A stretch of 64,000 nucleotides of DNA from SZUA-430 sp044220975 (GTDB lineage Bacteria; Pseudomonadota; Alphaproteobacteria; Micropepsales; Micropepsaceae). Positions within the stretch are counted from its first letter, which is position 1. Every line of letters begins with the position of its first letter. The translations under genes and the position numbers were made by a program. This document shows positions 38,945 to 48,012 of this stretch, piece after piece. A model generated the notes under the pieces. The model searched no databases and was not told the origin of the DNA. It saw only the letters and a program-made list of their open reading frames with translations. The stretch is from NCBI GenBank assembly GCA_044220975.1, contig JBGAPZ010000008.1, positions 1-64,000 on the forward strand, given 5' to 3'.

Positions 38945-39235
38945 ATGACACTCGGCATCGTTGCGACGTTGAAAGTGAAACCGGGCAAGGAAGCGGAGTT
39001 CGAGGCCGTATTCCGCGACCTGCAGGCGCAGGTAAAGGCAAACGAACCCGGCGCGCTTCAATACGAAGTGTTCAAGTCGAAGGCGAACGCCTCGACCTAC
39101 GTCGTCATGGAGCAGTACAAGAGCGAGGCCGATCTAGCCGCGCACCGCACGACCCCGCATATGGCAGCTGCGGGGCCGAAACTCGGCGCCGTTCTCGACG
39201 GGCGGCCGGGTATCGAAATGCTCGAGAAGCTTTGA
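38945..39235 (+). CDS. ABM-domain (antibiotic biosynthesis monooxygenase fold) protein
   Basis: A 96-residue dimeric alpha/beta-barrel: LGIVATLKVKPGKEAEFEAV, NEPGALQYEVFKSK and YVVMEQYKSEADLAAHRTTP match ABM proteins, many of which are small cofactor-free oxygenases or simply structural homologues. It lies between the acetyltransferase and an acyl-CoA dehydrogenase gene (15 bases before the latter), so it is probably in their operon. Confidence 0.85.
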   Translation: MTLGIVATLKVKPGKEAEFEAVFRDLQAQVKANEPGALQYEVFKSKANASTYVVMEQYKSEADLAAHRTTPHMAAAGPKLGAVLDGRPGIEMLEKL

Positions 39236-39249
39236 GAGGCTCTAAGCTC

Positions 39250-40458
39250 ATGGAACTCGGCTTTACGAAGGACGATCTGAAATTCCGCGATGAAGTTCGT
39301 GCGTTCATCGCCGAAAAGTTCGACGAGGACTTGCGGCGCAAGATGGCGTTCACGAAGAACGGCTATTTGGATAAGGCCGGCCAGGTGAAGTGGCAGAAAG
39401 CCCTCTACGAGCGCGGCTGGATCGCGCCGAATTGGCCCAAGGAATACGGCGGCGCGGGCTTCAGCGCGAACCAGAAATACGTCTTCGACATCGAGATGTC
39501 AGCGGCCGGTACGCCGATCGTGAGCCCGATGGGCGTCAAGATGGTGGCGCCGGTGATCATGGCGTTCGGCAACGACGCGCAGAAGAAGAAGTACTTGCCG
39601 TCGATCCTGTCGTCGGACGTGTGGTGGTGCCAGGGATATTCCGAGCCGGGCTCGGGGTCCGACTTGGCCAGCTTGCAGATGAAGGCGGAGAACAAAGGCG
39701 ACCACTATCTTTGCAACGGTACGAAGATTTGGACCACGCATGCGCAGTGGGCGGATTGGATCTTCTGCCTCGTGCGCACGACCCCGGGCACGAAGCCGCA
39801 GGAAGGCATCTCGTTCCTGCTCATCGATATGAAGACGCCGGGTATCACGGTAAAGCCGATCATCACACTAGACGGGCCGCCTGAGAGCGAGCAGGAGGTC
39901 AATCAGGTCTTCTTCGACGACGTGCGGGTGCCCAAGGAAAACCTGATCGGCAAGCAGGATGAGGGTTGGACGTACGCGAAATACCTGCTCGAGTTCGAGC
40001 GCGGCAACGCCTACGCGCCGGGGCTGAAGCGTTCTCTGAAAAAGGTGCGCACGATTGCGGCGGCCGAGGCGTCGGACGGCAAGCGGCTGATCGACGACGC
40101 CACGTTCCGGCGCAAGATCGAAGAGGTCGAGATTCAGCTGCACGCGCTTGAGTTCACGGAACTGCGCGTGTTCTCGAAGCTCGCGACAGGCGGGAGGCCG
40201 GGTGCGGAGTCGTCGCTGTTCAAGACGCGCGGCACCGAGTTGCAACAGGCGATCACCGAGCTTGCGGTCGAAGCCGTGCAGTATTCGGCGATGCCGTTCG
40301 TGCAAAATCCGTGGGCGCGCACGAACGAGCCTTGGCCTCAGCCGGACTATGCGGTGACGGCGGCGCCATATTACTTCAGCTTGCGCAAGGCCGCGATCTA
40401 TGCCGGGTCGAACGAGATCCAGCGCAATATTATGGCGAAGCTGGTGCTGGGACTTTAG
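39250..40458 (+). CDS. Acyl-CoA dehydrogenase
   Basis: A 402-residue acyl-CoA dehydrogenase, again large-subunit-like: YSEPGSGSDLASLQMKAENK and KAAIYAGSNEIQRNIMAKLVLGL-type end (YAGSNEIQRNIM). It is clearly related to the enzyme encoded at 33.6 kb. The ATG at 39250 begins MELGFTKDDLKF. It is followed 10 bases later by an SDR gene, and the segment from the hydratase to the protease gene is a single-strand run of lipid catabolic genes. Confidence 0.9.
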   Translation: MELGFTKDDLKFRDEVRAFIAEKFDEDLRRKMAFTKNGYLDKAGQVKWQKALYERGWIAPNWPKEYGGAGFSANQKYVFDIEMSAAGTPIVSPMGVKMVAPVIMAFGNDAQKKKYLPSILSSDVWWCQGYSEPGSGSDLASLQMKAENKGDHYLCNGTKIWTTHAQWADWIFCLVRTTPGTKPQEGISFLLIDMKTPGITVKPIITLDGPPESEQEVNQVFFDDVRVPKENLIGKQDEGWTYAKYLLEFERGNAYAPGLKRSLKKVRTIAAAEASDGKRLIDDATFRRKIEEVEIQLHALEFTELRVFSKLATGGRPGAESSLFKTRGTELQQAITELAVEAVQYSAMPFVQNPWARTNEPWPQPDYAVTAAPYYFSLRKAAIYAGSNEIQRNIMAKLVLGL

Positions 40459-40467
40459 GCTTCAGCC

Positions 40468-41322
40468 ATGAGCAGGGTCGCGATCGTCACCGGAGCAGCT
40501 CGCGGCATCGGTGCCGGGGTTGCGGCCGGGCTTGCCGCCAAGGGTTATGCGGTCGCTCTCGTCGGGCTCGAGGGCGAGTTGTTGCGGCAGAACGCGAAGG
40601 CGATCGGCGCAAACGCGCTTTCGTTCGAAGCCGACATGACGGACCGGGTCGCCGTCGGCAGTGCGTTCGAGGGTGTTCGTGAGAAATTCGGGCGGATCGA
40701 CGCGGTGGTGTCGAATGCCGGCATTTCGAATTTCGATTTGCTCTCCACCATGTCGCCGGAGCATTTCCGTCGCGTGATGGCGGTGAACGTTGAAGGCAAT
40801 TTCAACGCAATCCAAGCGTCGTTACCTCATTTGGTCGAAGCGAAGGGTTATTTCCTCGGCGTGGCGTCGATAGCGGCGGCGTCGGCACCGCCCGGCATGG
40901 CTGCCTACGGGGCGAGCAAGGGCGCGACCGAAAACCTGCTCAACACATTCCGCGCGGAGGTCGTCCACAAATGCGTGGATGTCGGCGTCGCCTATTTCGG
41001 CTGGCTCGCAACCGACTTGGTGAAGGCGGGCGGCGAGCATCCGGCGTTTGCGTATATGCGCGAGCATCTGCCGGGGCCGCTAAAAACGATTGCACCTGTC
41101 GATATTGCGGTGAGCGCGATCGTCGATGGCGTTCTGAAACGCAAGCGCCGCGTGATGGCACCAGGCTGGTTGCGTGCGGCGCTGGCGTTGCGGTGGTTCT
41201 TCGCGGGCAATCCGTCTGCGTACAAAGCGCACATGCCGGAGATTGAGCGCCTCTGTGCAGCGGAACTAAAGAAGCGCGGCGGCGCGGACAAGACCTACAT
41301 CTCCGATCCCGCGCGACGTTGA
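40468..41322 (+). CDS. Short-chain dehydrogenase/reductase
   Basis: A 284-residue SDR: TGAARGIGAGVAAGLAAKGY, SNAGISNF, and VASIAAASAPPGMAAYGASK with the catalytic Ser-Tyr-Lys set. The C-terminal tail with KRRVMAPGWLRAALALRWFF is hydrophobic and may contact the membrane or a lipid. It sits 10 bases behind an acyl-CoA dehydrogenase gene. Substrate unknown; a 3-hydroxyacyl or steroid alcohol is plausible. Confidence 0.85.
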   Translation: MSRVAIVTGAARGIGAGVAAGLAAKGYAVALVGLEGELLRQNAKAIGANALSFEADMTDRVAVGSAFEGVREKFGRIDAVVSNAGISNFDLLSTMSPEHFRRVMAVNVEGNFNAIQASLPHLVEAKGYFLGVASIAAASAPPGMAAYGASKGATENLLNTFRAEVVHKCVDVGVAYFGWLATDLVKAGGEHPAFAYMREHLPGPLKTIAPVDIAVSAIVDGVLKRKRRVMAPGWLRAALALRWFFAGNPSAYKAHMPEIERLCAAELKKRGGADKTYISDPARR

Positions 41323-41326
41323 GCCC

Positions 41327-42016
41327 ATGAGCGAGCACGTTCAAACTCCAGGAGGATGGCGCGAGAGCGCAACGTTCGGGCTCTTGGAGGTGGCGGCATT
41401 CGCCGCGGTTTTCCTTGCCGGAACCTACAACTATTTGCCGATCAGCCACACTCCCTACTTGCTGGTGCTGGCTTGGGCGATGTTGTTCGTGCGCGGCAAG
41501 CGTTGGGGCGATGTAGGCTTCCGTTGGCCTGAGCATGCGACGTCGGCTTTGCTGTTAGGTGCCGTTGCTGGTGTTGCACTCGCGGTTCACGAGCTTCTCG
41601 TGCTTGAGCCACTGGTTCGTTCGATCACAGGTTCGTCGCCCGACCTCAGCTTGTTCAAGCAACTCAAAGGCAACCTTGAAGCGACGCTGTTGTTCATCGC
41701 GCTGTCTTGGGTGTTGGCTGCGTTCGGCGAAGAGATGGTTTGGCGCGGCTATGCGATGAACCGCGTGGCGGAACTGGCCGGGGGTACGACGGTTGCGTGG
41801 ATATTGAGCACGCTGGCTGTGAACATCGTATTCGGTGTCGCTCACGACTATCAGGACATCTCAGGCATCGCCATCACCGCCATCGGTGGCGTTACGTACG
41901 CGGTGCTCTACTTCCTTGCGGGGCGCAATCTCGCGGTGCCGATCATAGCGCACGGGATGCAAAATACCTGCGACTTTCTATTCATGTATCGCGGCGGAAT
42001 TATTCCCGGAATTTAG
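41327..42016 (+). CDS. CPBP-family intramembrane metalloprotease
   Basis: A 229-residue protein with about six helices. Motif 1 is FGEEMVWRGYAMNR (Glu135, Glu136, Arg140, EExxxR) and motif 2 FGVAHDYQ (FxxxH), the metal-site signature of CPBP/Abi proteases. It begins four bases after the SDR stop. Its stop overlaps that of the HPP gene on the other strand. Confidence 0.85.
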   Translation: MSEHVQTPGGWRESATFGLLEVAAFAAVFLAGTYNYLPISHTPYLLVLAWAMLFVRGKRWGDVGFRWPEHATSALLLGAVAGVALAVHELLVLEPLVRSITGSSPDLSLFKQLKGNLEATLLFIALSWVLAAFGEEMVWRGYAMNRVAELAGGTTVAWILSTLAVNIVFGVAHDYQDISGIAITAIGGVTYAVLYFLAGRNLAVPIIAHGMQNTCDFLFMYRGGIIPGI

Positions 42017-42447
42017 ACCCAGTCTTCGGGCCAGCGTTCGCCCGAGAGCCGGTGATAGACGAAGGCGAACGCGACCAGGATTAGTGCGCCCGCGAGTACC
42101 GGCGAGACGAGAAACAACGGCGTCGCGTGTGCACTCGTGATGATGAGCGGGCTGATGCCCGCTGGCGGGTGAAACGCGTCAGCGGCTTGCATCAAGGCGA
42201 TGGCGAGGCCGACGCCGATGGCCGCGACCCAGAATGCGTCGCCCAATACCGACGCGCAAACGATCCCCGCAAACGCCGAGAGAACATGACCGCCGACGAT
42301 CGCGCGGGGCCTGGCGGGTGGCGCTTCGGGTGAGCCCATGACGAGCACGATCGAGGTCGCGAACGGGACCATCATCAGCGGCTGGCCCGACGCGTTCGCC
42401 AACGTCGTCATGACGGCGATGCCGAGCGCACCGCCAACGGCGCGCAC
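42013..42447 (-). CDS. HPP-family membrane protein
   Basis: A 144-residue protein with four or five transmembrane helices. DAFHPPAGISPLIITSAHAT contains the HPP motif that defines the family, and FATSIVLVMGSPEAPPARPRA the typical loop. Related proteins transport nitrite in plastids. The only start codon in the frame near here is the GTG at 42447; the frame is open for about ten codons further upstream to the SDR stop without ATG, so the start is uncertain. Confidence 0.75.
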   Translation of the reverse strand: MRAVGGALGIAVMTTLANASGQPLMMVPFATSIVLVMGSPEAPPARPRAIVGGHVLSAFAGIVCASVLGDAFWVAAIGVGLAIALMQAADAFHPPAGISPLIITSAHATPLFLVSPVLAGALILVAFAFVYHRLSGERWPEDWV

Positions 42448-42475
42448 GGCGATGCGCTCATAGGGTCGCGGTGCG

Positions 42476-43378
42476 CTAATTCCCGCTGATCCGTGCGAAG
42501 AACTTTTGGGTTTGCTCGCCGCCCATGAAGTAGGCCTTGGCGCCGGTCATATCGGAAATCTTCGCCCAATTTTCGGCGACCTTTTCGGCGGTGAGGCCTT
42601 GGTGGCCCAAGAACGCGCCGTTCGACTCGACAATTTGCGCAACGGCAAACGCGCCGCCGCCGGCGGCCAGGATCGTGCCAGTGGGCGCATCTTCGCTGAC
42701 GAGGTAGATCACGCCCGGCGTCACGAATTCCGGCTTCAGCGCTTCAAGCGCTTGGGCCGGCATCAGGTTCTCGGTCATGCGCGTGCCGGCGACGGGTGCC
42801 AGCGCGTTGACGCGGATGTTGTCCTTCTGGCCTTCGAGCTTCAGCGTGTTCATGAAGCCGACGAGGCCGAGCTTTGCCGCGCCGTAGTTCGTCTGGCCGA
42901 AGTTGCCGTAGAGGCCGGACGACGAGGATGTCATCACGATGCGGCCATATTGCTGAGCCTTCATCGTCTCCCAGCACGCCTTCGTAACTTTGACCGAGCC
43001 CAACAAATGGACGTCGAGGACGAATTCGAAGTCCTTGATCTCCATCTTCGTGAAGCTCTTGTCGCGCAAGACACCAGCGTTGTTGATCAAAATGTCGATG
43101 CGGCCGAATGCGTCGAGCGTCTGCTTCACGAGGCCTGCGACCCCTGCGTCGTCGGTGACGGAGGCGCCGTTCGCGATGGCTTCGCCACCGAATGCTTTGA
43201 TTTCCTCCACCACTTTCTTGGCCGCGTCCGACGAACCGCCCGAGCCGTCGACCGTCCCTCCCAGGTCGTTGATCACGACCTTGGCGCCACGACGGGCGAG
43301 ATCAAGCGCGTGTGCGCGGCCGAGGCCGCCGCCGGCACCGGTGACAATGGCGACTTTGCCGTCAAAGCGAATAGACAT
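42476..43378 (-). CDS. Short-chain dehydrogenase, MFE-2/17beta-HSD4-like
   Basis: A 300-residue SDR: TGAGGGLGRAHALDLARRGA, INNAGVLRDKSFTKM, SSSSGLYGNFGQTNYGAAKL. The insertion DLGGTVDGSGGSSDAAKKVV after the NAD-binding part is the mark of (3R)-hydroxyacyl-CoA dehydrogenases like multifunctional enzyme 2 and 17beta-HSD4. It would act in beta-oxidation of branched or steroid acyl-CoAs. The ATG at 43378 begins MSIRFDGKV. The HPP gene follows 28 bases later. Confidence 0.85.
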   Translation of the reverse strand: MSIRFDGKVAIVTGAGGGLGRAHALDLARRGAKVVINDLGGTVDGSGGSSDAAKKVVEEIKAFGGEAIANGASVTDDAGVAGLVKQTLDAFGRIDILINNAGVLRDKSFTKMEIKDFEFVLDVHLLGSVKVTKACWETMKAQQYGRIVMTSSSSGLYGNFGQTNYGAAKLGLVGFMNTLKLEGQKDNIRVNALAPVAGTRMTENLMPAQALEALKPEFVTPGVIYLVSEDAPTGTILAAGGGAFAVAQIVESNGAFLGHQGLTAEKVAENWAKISDMTGAKAYFMGGEQTQKFFARISGN

Positions 43379-43479
43379 GTGATGTGTTCCTTGAATGCTG
43401 CAGTTGCGAAGTGCGCTTGTTCTGCCCGTGTTTTTGGGCGAAATCAACTGGTCGCCGCGTCCGACTCGCACGAGGTTCT

Positions 43480-44727
43480 ATGGACTTTCCGCCGCAATTG
43501 CAGAGCGCCTTGGGGCTTGCCGTCTTTGTCGCGATTGCTTGGGTGTTGTCGGAGAACCGGCGCGCGTTTCCCTGGCGTACGGTGGTTGTGGGGCTCGGCC
43601 TGCAGATCGTCCTCGCCACAATCTTCCTTGGCGTGCCTGTCATTCGGGAGGGGCTGCTCGCGCTGAACGTCGTCGTCGATGCGATTCAGGCGGCGACCGC
43701 GAAGGGCTCGTCCTTCGTCTTCGGCTATACCGGCGGCGGCACTCCGCCGTTCGAGGTTAAGAATCCAAGCGCCACCGTGACGATCGCCTTCACGGTGCTG
43801 CCCATCGTGCTTGTGATGTCCGCGCTTTCGGCCTTGCTCTGGCACTGGCGTGTTCTGCCGGTTGTCGTGAAAGGCTTTGCGATCGTGCTCGAAAAATCAA
43901 TGAACATCGGCGGCGCACTCGGCCTTGGCTGCGCCTCGAACGTGTTCTTAGGACAGATCGAAGCGCCGATGCTGATTAAGCCCTATCTCGAAAAGATGAC
44001 GCGCAGCGAACTCTTCACGCTCTTCGCCTGCGGCCTTGCTAATGTCGCCGGCACCGTGCTCGTGCTGTTCGCGACGGTGTTGCAAGCGGTGTTGCCCGGT
44101 GCCTTGGGCCACATCATCGTGGCGTCTCTGTTGTCGCTGCCAGCATCGATCCTGCTTTCGAAAATCATGATCCCGGGCGACGAAACGACGCCCGCCACCG
44201 TGGGCGAGGCGACGCTTTACCGTTCGACGATGGATGCGATAGCGACCGGCGCCGAGGACGGCATGAAGATGTATCTCAATATCATCGCCATGCTCGTGGT
44301 GATGATCTCGCTCGTCTCGCTTGCAAACATCATACTCGGCAACTTCGCGATCGGCGACGCGCCGCTGAGCTTCGAGCGCATCTTGGGCTGGCTCTTTGCG
44401 CCGATTGTCTGGCTGATCGGCGTGCCGTGGCAGGACGCGGCGACTGCCGGCAGCCTGATGGGAACCAAGACGATCCTCAACGAGTTCATCGCTTACCTCA
44501 ATATGGCCGCATTGCCGGGCGATGCTCTCACCGAACGGTCCAAACTGCTGATGGTCTACGCCTTGTGCGGCTTCGCGAATCTGGGATCTGTTGGGATGAT
44601 GATCGCCGGTGTCAGCGCGCTTGCGCCGTCGCGCCGGGACGAGATCGTGGAGTTGAGCTTGAAGTCCATCATCCCGGGCACGCTGTCGACGTGCATGACT
44701 GCCGCCGTCGTGGGGCTTTTGCCGTGA
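43480..44727 (+). CDS. Concentrative nucleoside transporter (NupC-like)
   Basis: A 415-residue CNT-family protein: ATAKGSSFVFGYTG, FLGQIEAPMLIKPYLEKMTR and AYLNMAALPGDALTERSK (the EAP and ...PG regions are hallmark). It has about 10 helices and couples nucleoside uptake to H+ or Na+. The ATG at 43480 fits with the family length. It is divergent from the MFE-2-like gene. Its stop overlaps the next gene start (GTGA). Confidence 0.9.
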   Translation: MDFPPQLQSALGLAVFVAIAWVLSENRRAFPWRTVVVGLGLQIVLATIFLGVPVIREGLLALNVVVDAIQAATAKGSSFVFGYTGGGTPPFEVKNPSATVTIAFTVLPIVLVMSALSALLWHWRVLPVVVKGFAIVLEKSMNIGGALGLGCASNVFLGQIEAPMLIKPYLEKMTRSELFTLFACGLANVAGTVLVLFATVLQAVLPGALGHIIVASLLSLPASILLSKIMIPGDETTPATVGEATLYRSTMDAIATGAEDGMKMYLNIIAMLVVMISLVSLANIILGNFAIGDAPLSFERILGWLFAPIVWLIGVPWQDAATAGSLMGTKTILNEFIAYLNMAALPGDALTERSKLLMVYALCGFANLGSVGMMIAGVSALAPSRRDEIVELSLKSIIPGTLSTCMTAAVVGLLP

Positions 44728-45104
44728 ACAAATCGATCGCGAAGTTGCAGTCTTGGATGCTTTGGGTGGCGGGGGTGCTGGCCGTCTTGGGTTCGGTCGG
44801 CATCGCCTCTCTGCCGCTTCGCGTGCTGTTCGTTTCCATCAACGTACTGATGCCGATCGTGGGCGTTCTTTGTTTGGCTTCGGCCTATGCGACGAGCGAG
44901 CGGGCGGTGCTCGATCAAGCTTCGCCGTCGATGACGCGACGCGTTCGCATCTACGCGCTGGTTACACTTGCGATCGCCAGTTTTGCGACGGTTCTGCCGC
45001 TCGTTTCTTTGCCCGTGGTCTTGCCACTGGTGCAGTTCGATATGCTAATGCTCCTCATCGGGTTTGGGTGCCTGTTCTTTGCCTATGTCGGCACGCGCGC
45101 CTGA
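44724..45104 (+). CDS. Four-helix membrane protein, unknown function
   Basis: A 126-residue protein from a GTG that overlaps the nucleoside-transporter stop (GTGA). It has four hydrophobic helices (about 12-30, 33-52, 74-92, 98-120) with basic loops. It is translationally coupled to the transporter, so an accessory role in uptake or in membrane organisation is possible. No family is recognised. Confidence 0.6.
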   Translation: MNKSIAKLQSWMLWVAGVLAVLGSVGIASLPLRVLFVSINVLMPIVGVLCLASAYATSERAVLDQASPSMTRRVRIYALVTLAIASFATVLPLVSLPVVLPLVQFDMLMLLIGFGCLFFAYVGTRA

Positions 45105-45166
45105 GCCAATTCCCATTTTACCCCCGTAACACGGTGCACCCGCGCCGCGCCCTAAGGAGTGCCACG

Positions 45167-46576
45167 TTGCAACGACCGACGACCAGTATGCCTGCTGCAA
45201 CGGACCGGCTCCCTTGGCTTACAATTATCGGCTTCGGCCAGCTCGCGATACCGCTCGCTTTCGCGGGCCTGCCGATCGCGGTGTTCGTGTCGAAATTCTA
45301 TGCGGAGGATTTGAAGATCGATGTCGCGACAGTGGGGCTCATTCTGCTCGTTGCGCGTCTTGCCGATTTCATCGTCGATCCGATCATCGGGTATGCGAGC
45401 GACCGGACGACCTGGAGTTTGGGGCGTCGGCGCACCTGGGTGCTGATTGGAGCGCCCGTGTTCGCGTTCGGCATTTACATGCTGTTCATGCCGCCGCGGG
45501 ACGCGACGGAGGTGTATCTCTTGATATGGATTGCCGTGTTCTACCTCGGTTGGACGATGATCACGATTCCGTATGGCGCGTGGGGTGCGGAGCTTTCGGG
45601 CGATTACAACGAACGTTCGCGCATCACGGGCGTGCGCGAGATTTTCACCCTCGTCGGGCTCGCGCTCGCGGGCGCTATTCCGGTGATCGTGGGAACAGGC
45701 GCCGCCGCAGGTGTTGTTGGCGGCGGCGGGTACTGGCATGCGATGGAAGTTCTCGGTTGGACGATCGTAGCGCTGACGCCTATCGGGGTGGCAATCATGT
45801 TCTGGTCGACGCCGGAACCGGCCTACGGCGATGCCAAGCATGTTTCGGTGTGGAAGGGCGTGCAAGCCGCGCTGACCAATCTGCCGTTCTTGCGCTTGTT
45901 TACAGCCACGTTGTTCGTGCGAATTGCCTCGCGCGCTGCGGAGGTATTGTTCCTTTTCTATCTTGTGGATGCCGTGGGGCTGACGAAGGCGCAAGGCAAT
46001 CACTTTCCGCTCGCGCTCATTGTTTCGGCCATCGTGTTTGCGCCGCTTTGGATTTGGCTGGGAGGCAAGATCACCAAGCACAAGGCCTTGTCGCTCGCGA
46101 TGTTGATCGGCGTGGGGGTGTTCGCGCTGCTGCCGTTGGCGCAGGCGGGAGGATATTGGGCGAATATGGTGCTGTTCGCGGCTTTGGGTGCCGCGTTCTC
46201 AGCGCCGTACACGTTGGGTCAATCGATCGCAGCCGACGTCGTCGATCTCGACTCGCTTAAAACGCATGAACCGCGCGCCGGTCTCCTGATTTCGTTCTTC
46301 GGACTTGCGATCAAAGGGGGGGACGCGCTCGGCGCAGGGTTCGCCCTCATGCTGGTCGGATACTTGGGCTTCGATTCTTCGGTCGCGGCGAAGACACCGG
46401 AGGCAATCAGCGCATTGACGCTTGTGTTCTCAGCACTGCCCATCGCGTTCTACGTGCCTGCGATCTTACTACTCTGGTCGTTCCCGATTACGCCGGAATT
46501 GCAGCGCCGCATTCGCCGTCTCGTGGAGCGGCGCGTGCTGCGCAAGCTCAGGCGCCAGGCAAAAGGAACGCCTTAG
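45167..46576 (+). CDS. MFS transporter, GPH (glycoside-pentoside-hexuronide)-like
   Basis: A 469-residue 12-helix transporter: DPIIGYASDRTTWSLGRRRTW is the GPH signature between helices 2 and 3, and GAWGAELSGDYNERSRITGVR the second. GPH transporters carry sugars or related compounds with H+ or Na+. The start is a TTG at 45167, because AAGGAG stands seven bases before it; the first ATG (45188) is 28 bases from that site. The C-terminus is highly basic (RRIRRLVERRVLRKLRRQ). Confidence 0.85.
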   Translation: MQRPTTSMPAATDRLPWLTIIGFGQLAIPLAFAGLPIAVFVSKFYAEDLKIDVATVGLILLVARLADFIVDPIIGYASDRTTWSLGRRRTWVLIGAPVFAFGIYMLFMPPRDATEVYLLIWIAVFYLGWTMITIPYGAWGAELSGDYNERSRITGVREIFTLVGLALAGAIPVIVGTGAAAGVVGGGGYWHAMEVLGWTIVALTPIGVAIMFWSTPEPAYGDAKHVSVWKGVQAALTNLPFLRLFTATLFVRIASRAAEVLFLFYLVDAVGLTKAQGNHFPLALIVSAIVFAPLWIWLGGKITKHKALSLAMLIGVGVFALLPLAQAGGYWANMVLFAALGAAFSAPYTLGQSIAADVVDLDSLKTHEPRAGLLISFFGLAIKGGDALGAGFALMLVGYLGFDSSVAAKTPEAISALTLVFSALPIAFYVPAILLLWSFPITPELQRRIRRLVERRVLRKLRRQAKGTP

Positions 46577-47573
46577 CTAACAATTCATACGATTTGAGGC
46601 GAGCGGCGAACTCGTAGGTGATCGTGAGCACGATCACCTCGTCAGCACCGAAGTCGGCGGCGAGTCGCTCGAGGCCCAGCCTCACGCGGTCGGGCGTGCC
46701 GGTGATACCGCGTTGCGCGATGCCGCGGATCAACACTTGGTCTTCGTGCGTGTACGGATAAGCCATCGCTTCCTCCGGCGAGGGGAACGGCCCTGCCTGA
46801 TTTCGCAACAACTGCATCACCCAGAGGTTTCGCGTGGTGCACAGACGTTCGGCTTCTTCCTCCGTTTCGGCGGCGAGCGCGAAGGCGGCGACACTGACGC
46901 GGGGCTTGTCGCCTTCGCGGTGCGGTTTGAATTGCTTGCGGTAAAGCTCGGCCGCTTCTACGCCGCTGCCGTCGGGCGTGATGAAGTGCGCGAACGCTAG
47001 CGGGAGGCCCAGTTCGGCCGCGTACACGGCGCCGTTCAGACTGGAGGCCAGCATCCACATCTCGGGCATGCCTGGTCCGCGAGGCGACGCGTGGACGCTG
47101 CGGTAGGCGTGGCCCGCCGGCCATTCGGTGATGCCCGCGGATTCTTCGAGGTAGTGGCGGAGCAGAGCCGCCTGTTGCGGGAAGACGCCGATGTCCCAGG
47201 CTTGCGGGCCCGGCTGCAGTGCGACGCTCGTCCGCCCGTCGGAGCCCGGTGCGCGGCCGAAGGCGAGATCGATGCGGCCTGGGGTCAGTGTCTCCAGCAT
47301 GCGAAAGTTTTCGGCCACCTTCAGCGGGCTGTAGTGCGGCAGCATGATGCCGCCGGAGCCGACGCGGATGGTGCTCGTCTCAGCCGCCACGCGTGCGATC
47401 AGGACCTCGGGCGTCGAGCCTGCGAACGAGCTGGTGTTGTGGTGCTCTGCCAGCCAGTAGCGTGCGTAGCCGAGACGCTCGCAGGCCTTGGCTAGCGCAA
47501 TGGTTTCGCGGACGGCTTCGACAGCCGTGCCGCCTTTGCGGATCGGCGATTGATCGAGAACGCTGAGGATCAT
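46548..47573 (-). CDS. LLM-class flavin-dependent oxidoreductase
   Basis: A 341-residue bacterial luciferase-like monooxygenase: LGYARYWLAEHHNTSSFAGS, VGSGGIMLPHYSPLKVAENF, then LAFGRAPGSDGRTS are the family blocks. Enzymes of this group oxidise alkanals or take part in various catabolic steps with F420 or FMN; the substrate here is unknown. It overlaps the convergent GPH transporter gene by 29 bases, both C-termini running antiparallel. Confidence 0.9.
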   Translation of the reverse strand: MILSVLDQSPIRKGGTAVEAVRETIALAKACERLGYARYWLAEHHNTSSFAGSTPEVLIARVAAETSTIRVGSGGIMLPHYSPLKVAENFRMLETLTPGRIDLAFGRAPGSDGRTSVALQPGPQAWDIGVFPQQAALLRHYLEESAGITEWPAGHAYRSVHASPRGPGMPEMWMLASSLNGAVYAAELGLPLAFAHFITPDGSGVEAAELYRKQFKPHREGDKPRVSVAAFALAAETEEEAERLCTTRNLWVMQLLRNQAGPFPSPEEAMAYPYTHEDQVLIRGIAQRGITGTPDRVRLGLERLAADFGADEVIVLTITYEFAARLKSYELLAKAFLLPGA

Positions 47574-47604
47574 GATGCCACCTTAGCGCAGGTGGCGGCG
47601 CGGA

Positions 47605-48012
47605 TCACGCCTGAGTCGTGACGCTGCGGCCGGCGAGAAGGCTGGTGGCGAGGCCGATCAACGTGACGACGAACAGGACTGCGATGATGAGCGTCAGGAC
47701 GGGCTCATCCGCTGGGCCATTTGCGTTGGCGAGGCTGAACGGCACGCCGGTCTTGGCAATCTCGTCCAAGTGTCCGAACAGCGACATGTAAAACATGGCG
47801 GCGGTGAAGCCCCAGCCGGCCGTCAAAAGAGGCACGCCACGGTCGCTCGGCGTCCATAAGATCGCGATCGCCCCCGCCTGCAACAAGGCAACGGCGATGT
47901 AATCAACCACCCAGAACGGCCACCATTGGATCTCGCCGCTGTTACGCAAGACCTCAGCCACCGCGAGAAAAGTTCCGAAGCCAAGCGCGAGCCAAGCCGA
48001 GAATTGTTTCAT
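47605..48012 (-). CDS. Four-helix membrane protein, unknown function
   Basis: A 135-residue protein with four helices (about 6-20, 35-50, 62-82, 102-124) and the polar loop LDEIAKTGVPFSLANANG. Its start overlaps the stop of the CoA-transferase gene by ATGA, so it is coupled to it; no family is recognised. Confidence 0.6.
   Translation of the reverse strand: MKQFSAWLALGFGTFLAVAEVLRNSGEIQWWPFWVVDYIAVALLQAGAIAILWTPSDRGVPLLTAGWGFTAAMFYMSLFGHLDEIAKTGVPFSLANANGPADEPVLTLIIAVLFVVTLIGLATSLLAGRSVTTQA

Noticed and set aside
42506..43666. A long plus-strand open frame of about 386 codons
   Set aside because: It overlaps the MFE-2-like SDR and the start of the nucleoside transporter in the wrong frame, without motifs.
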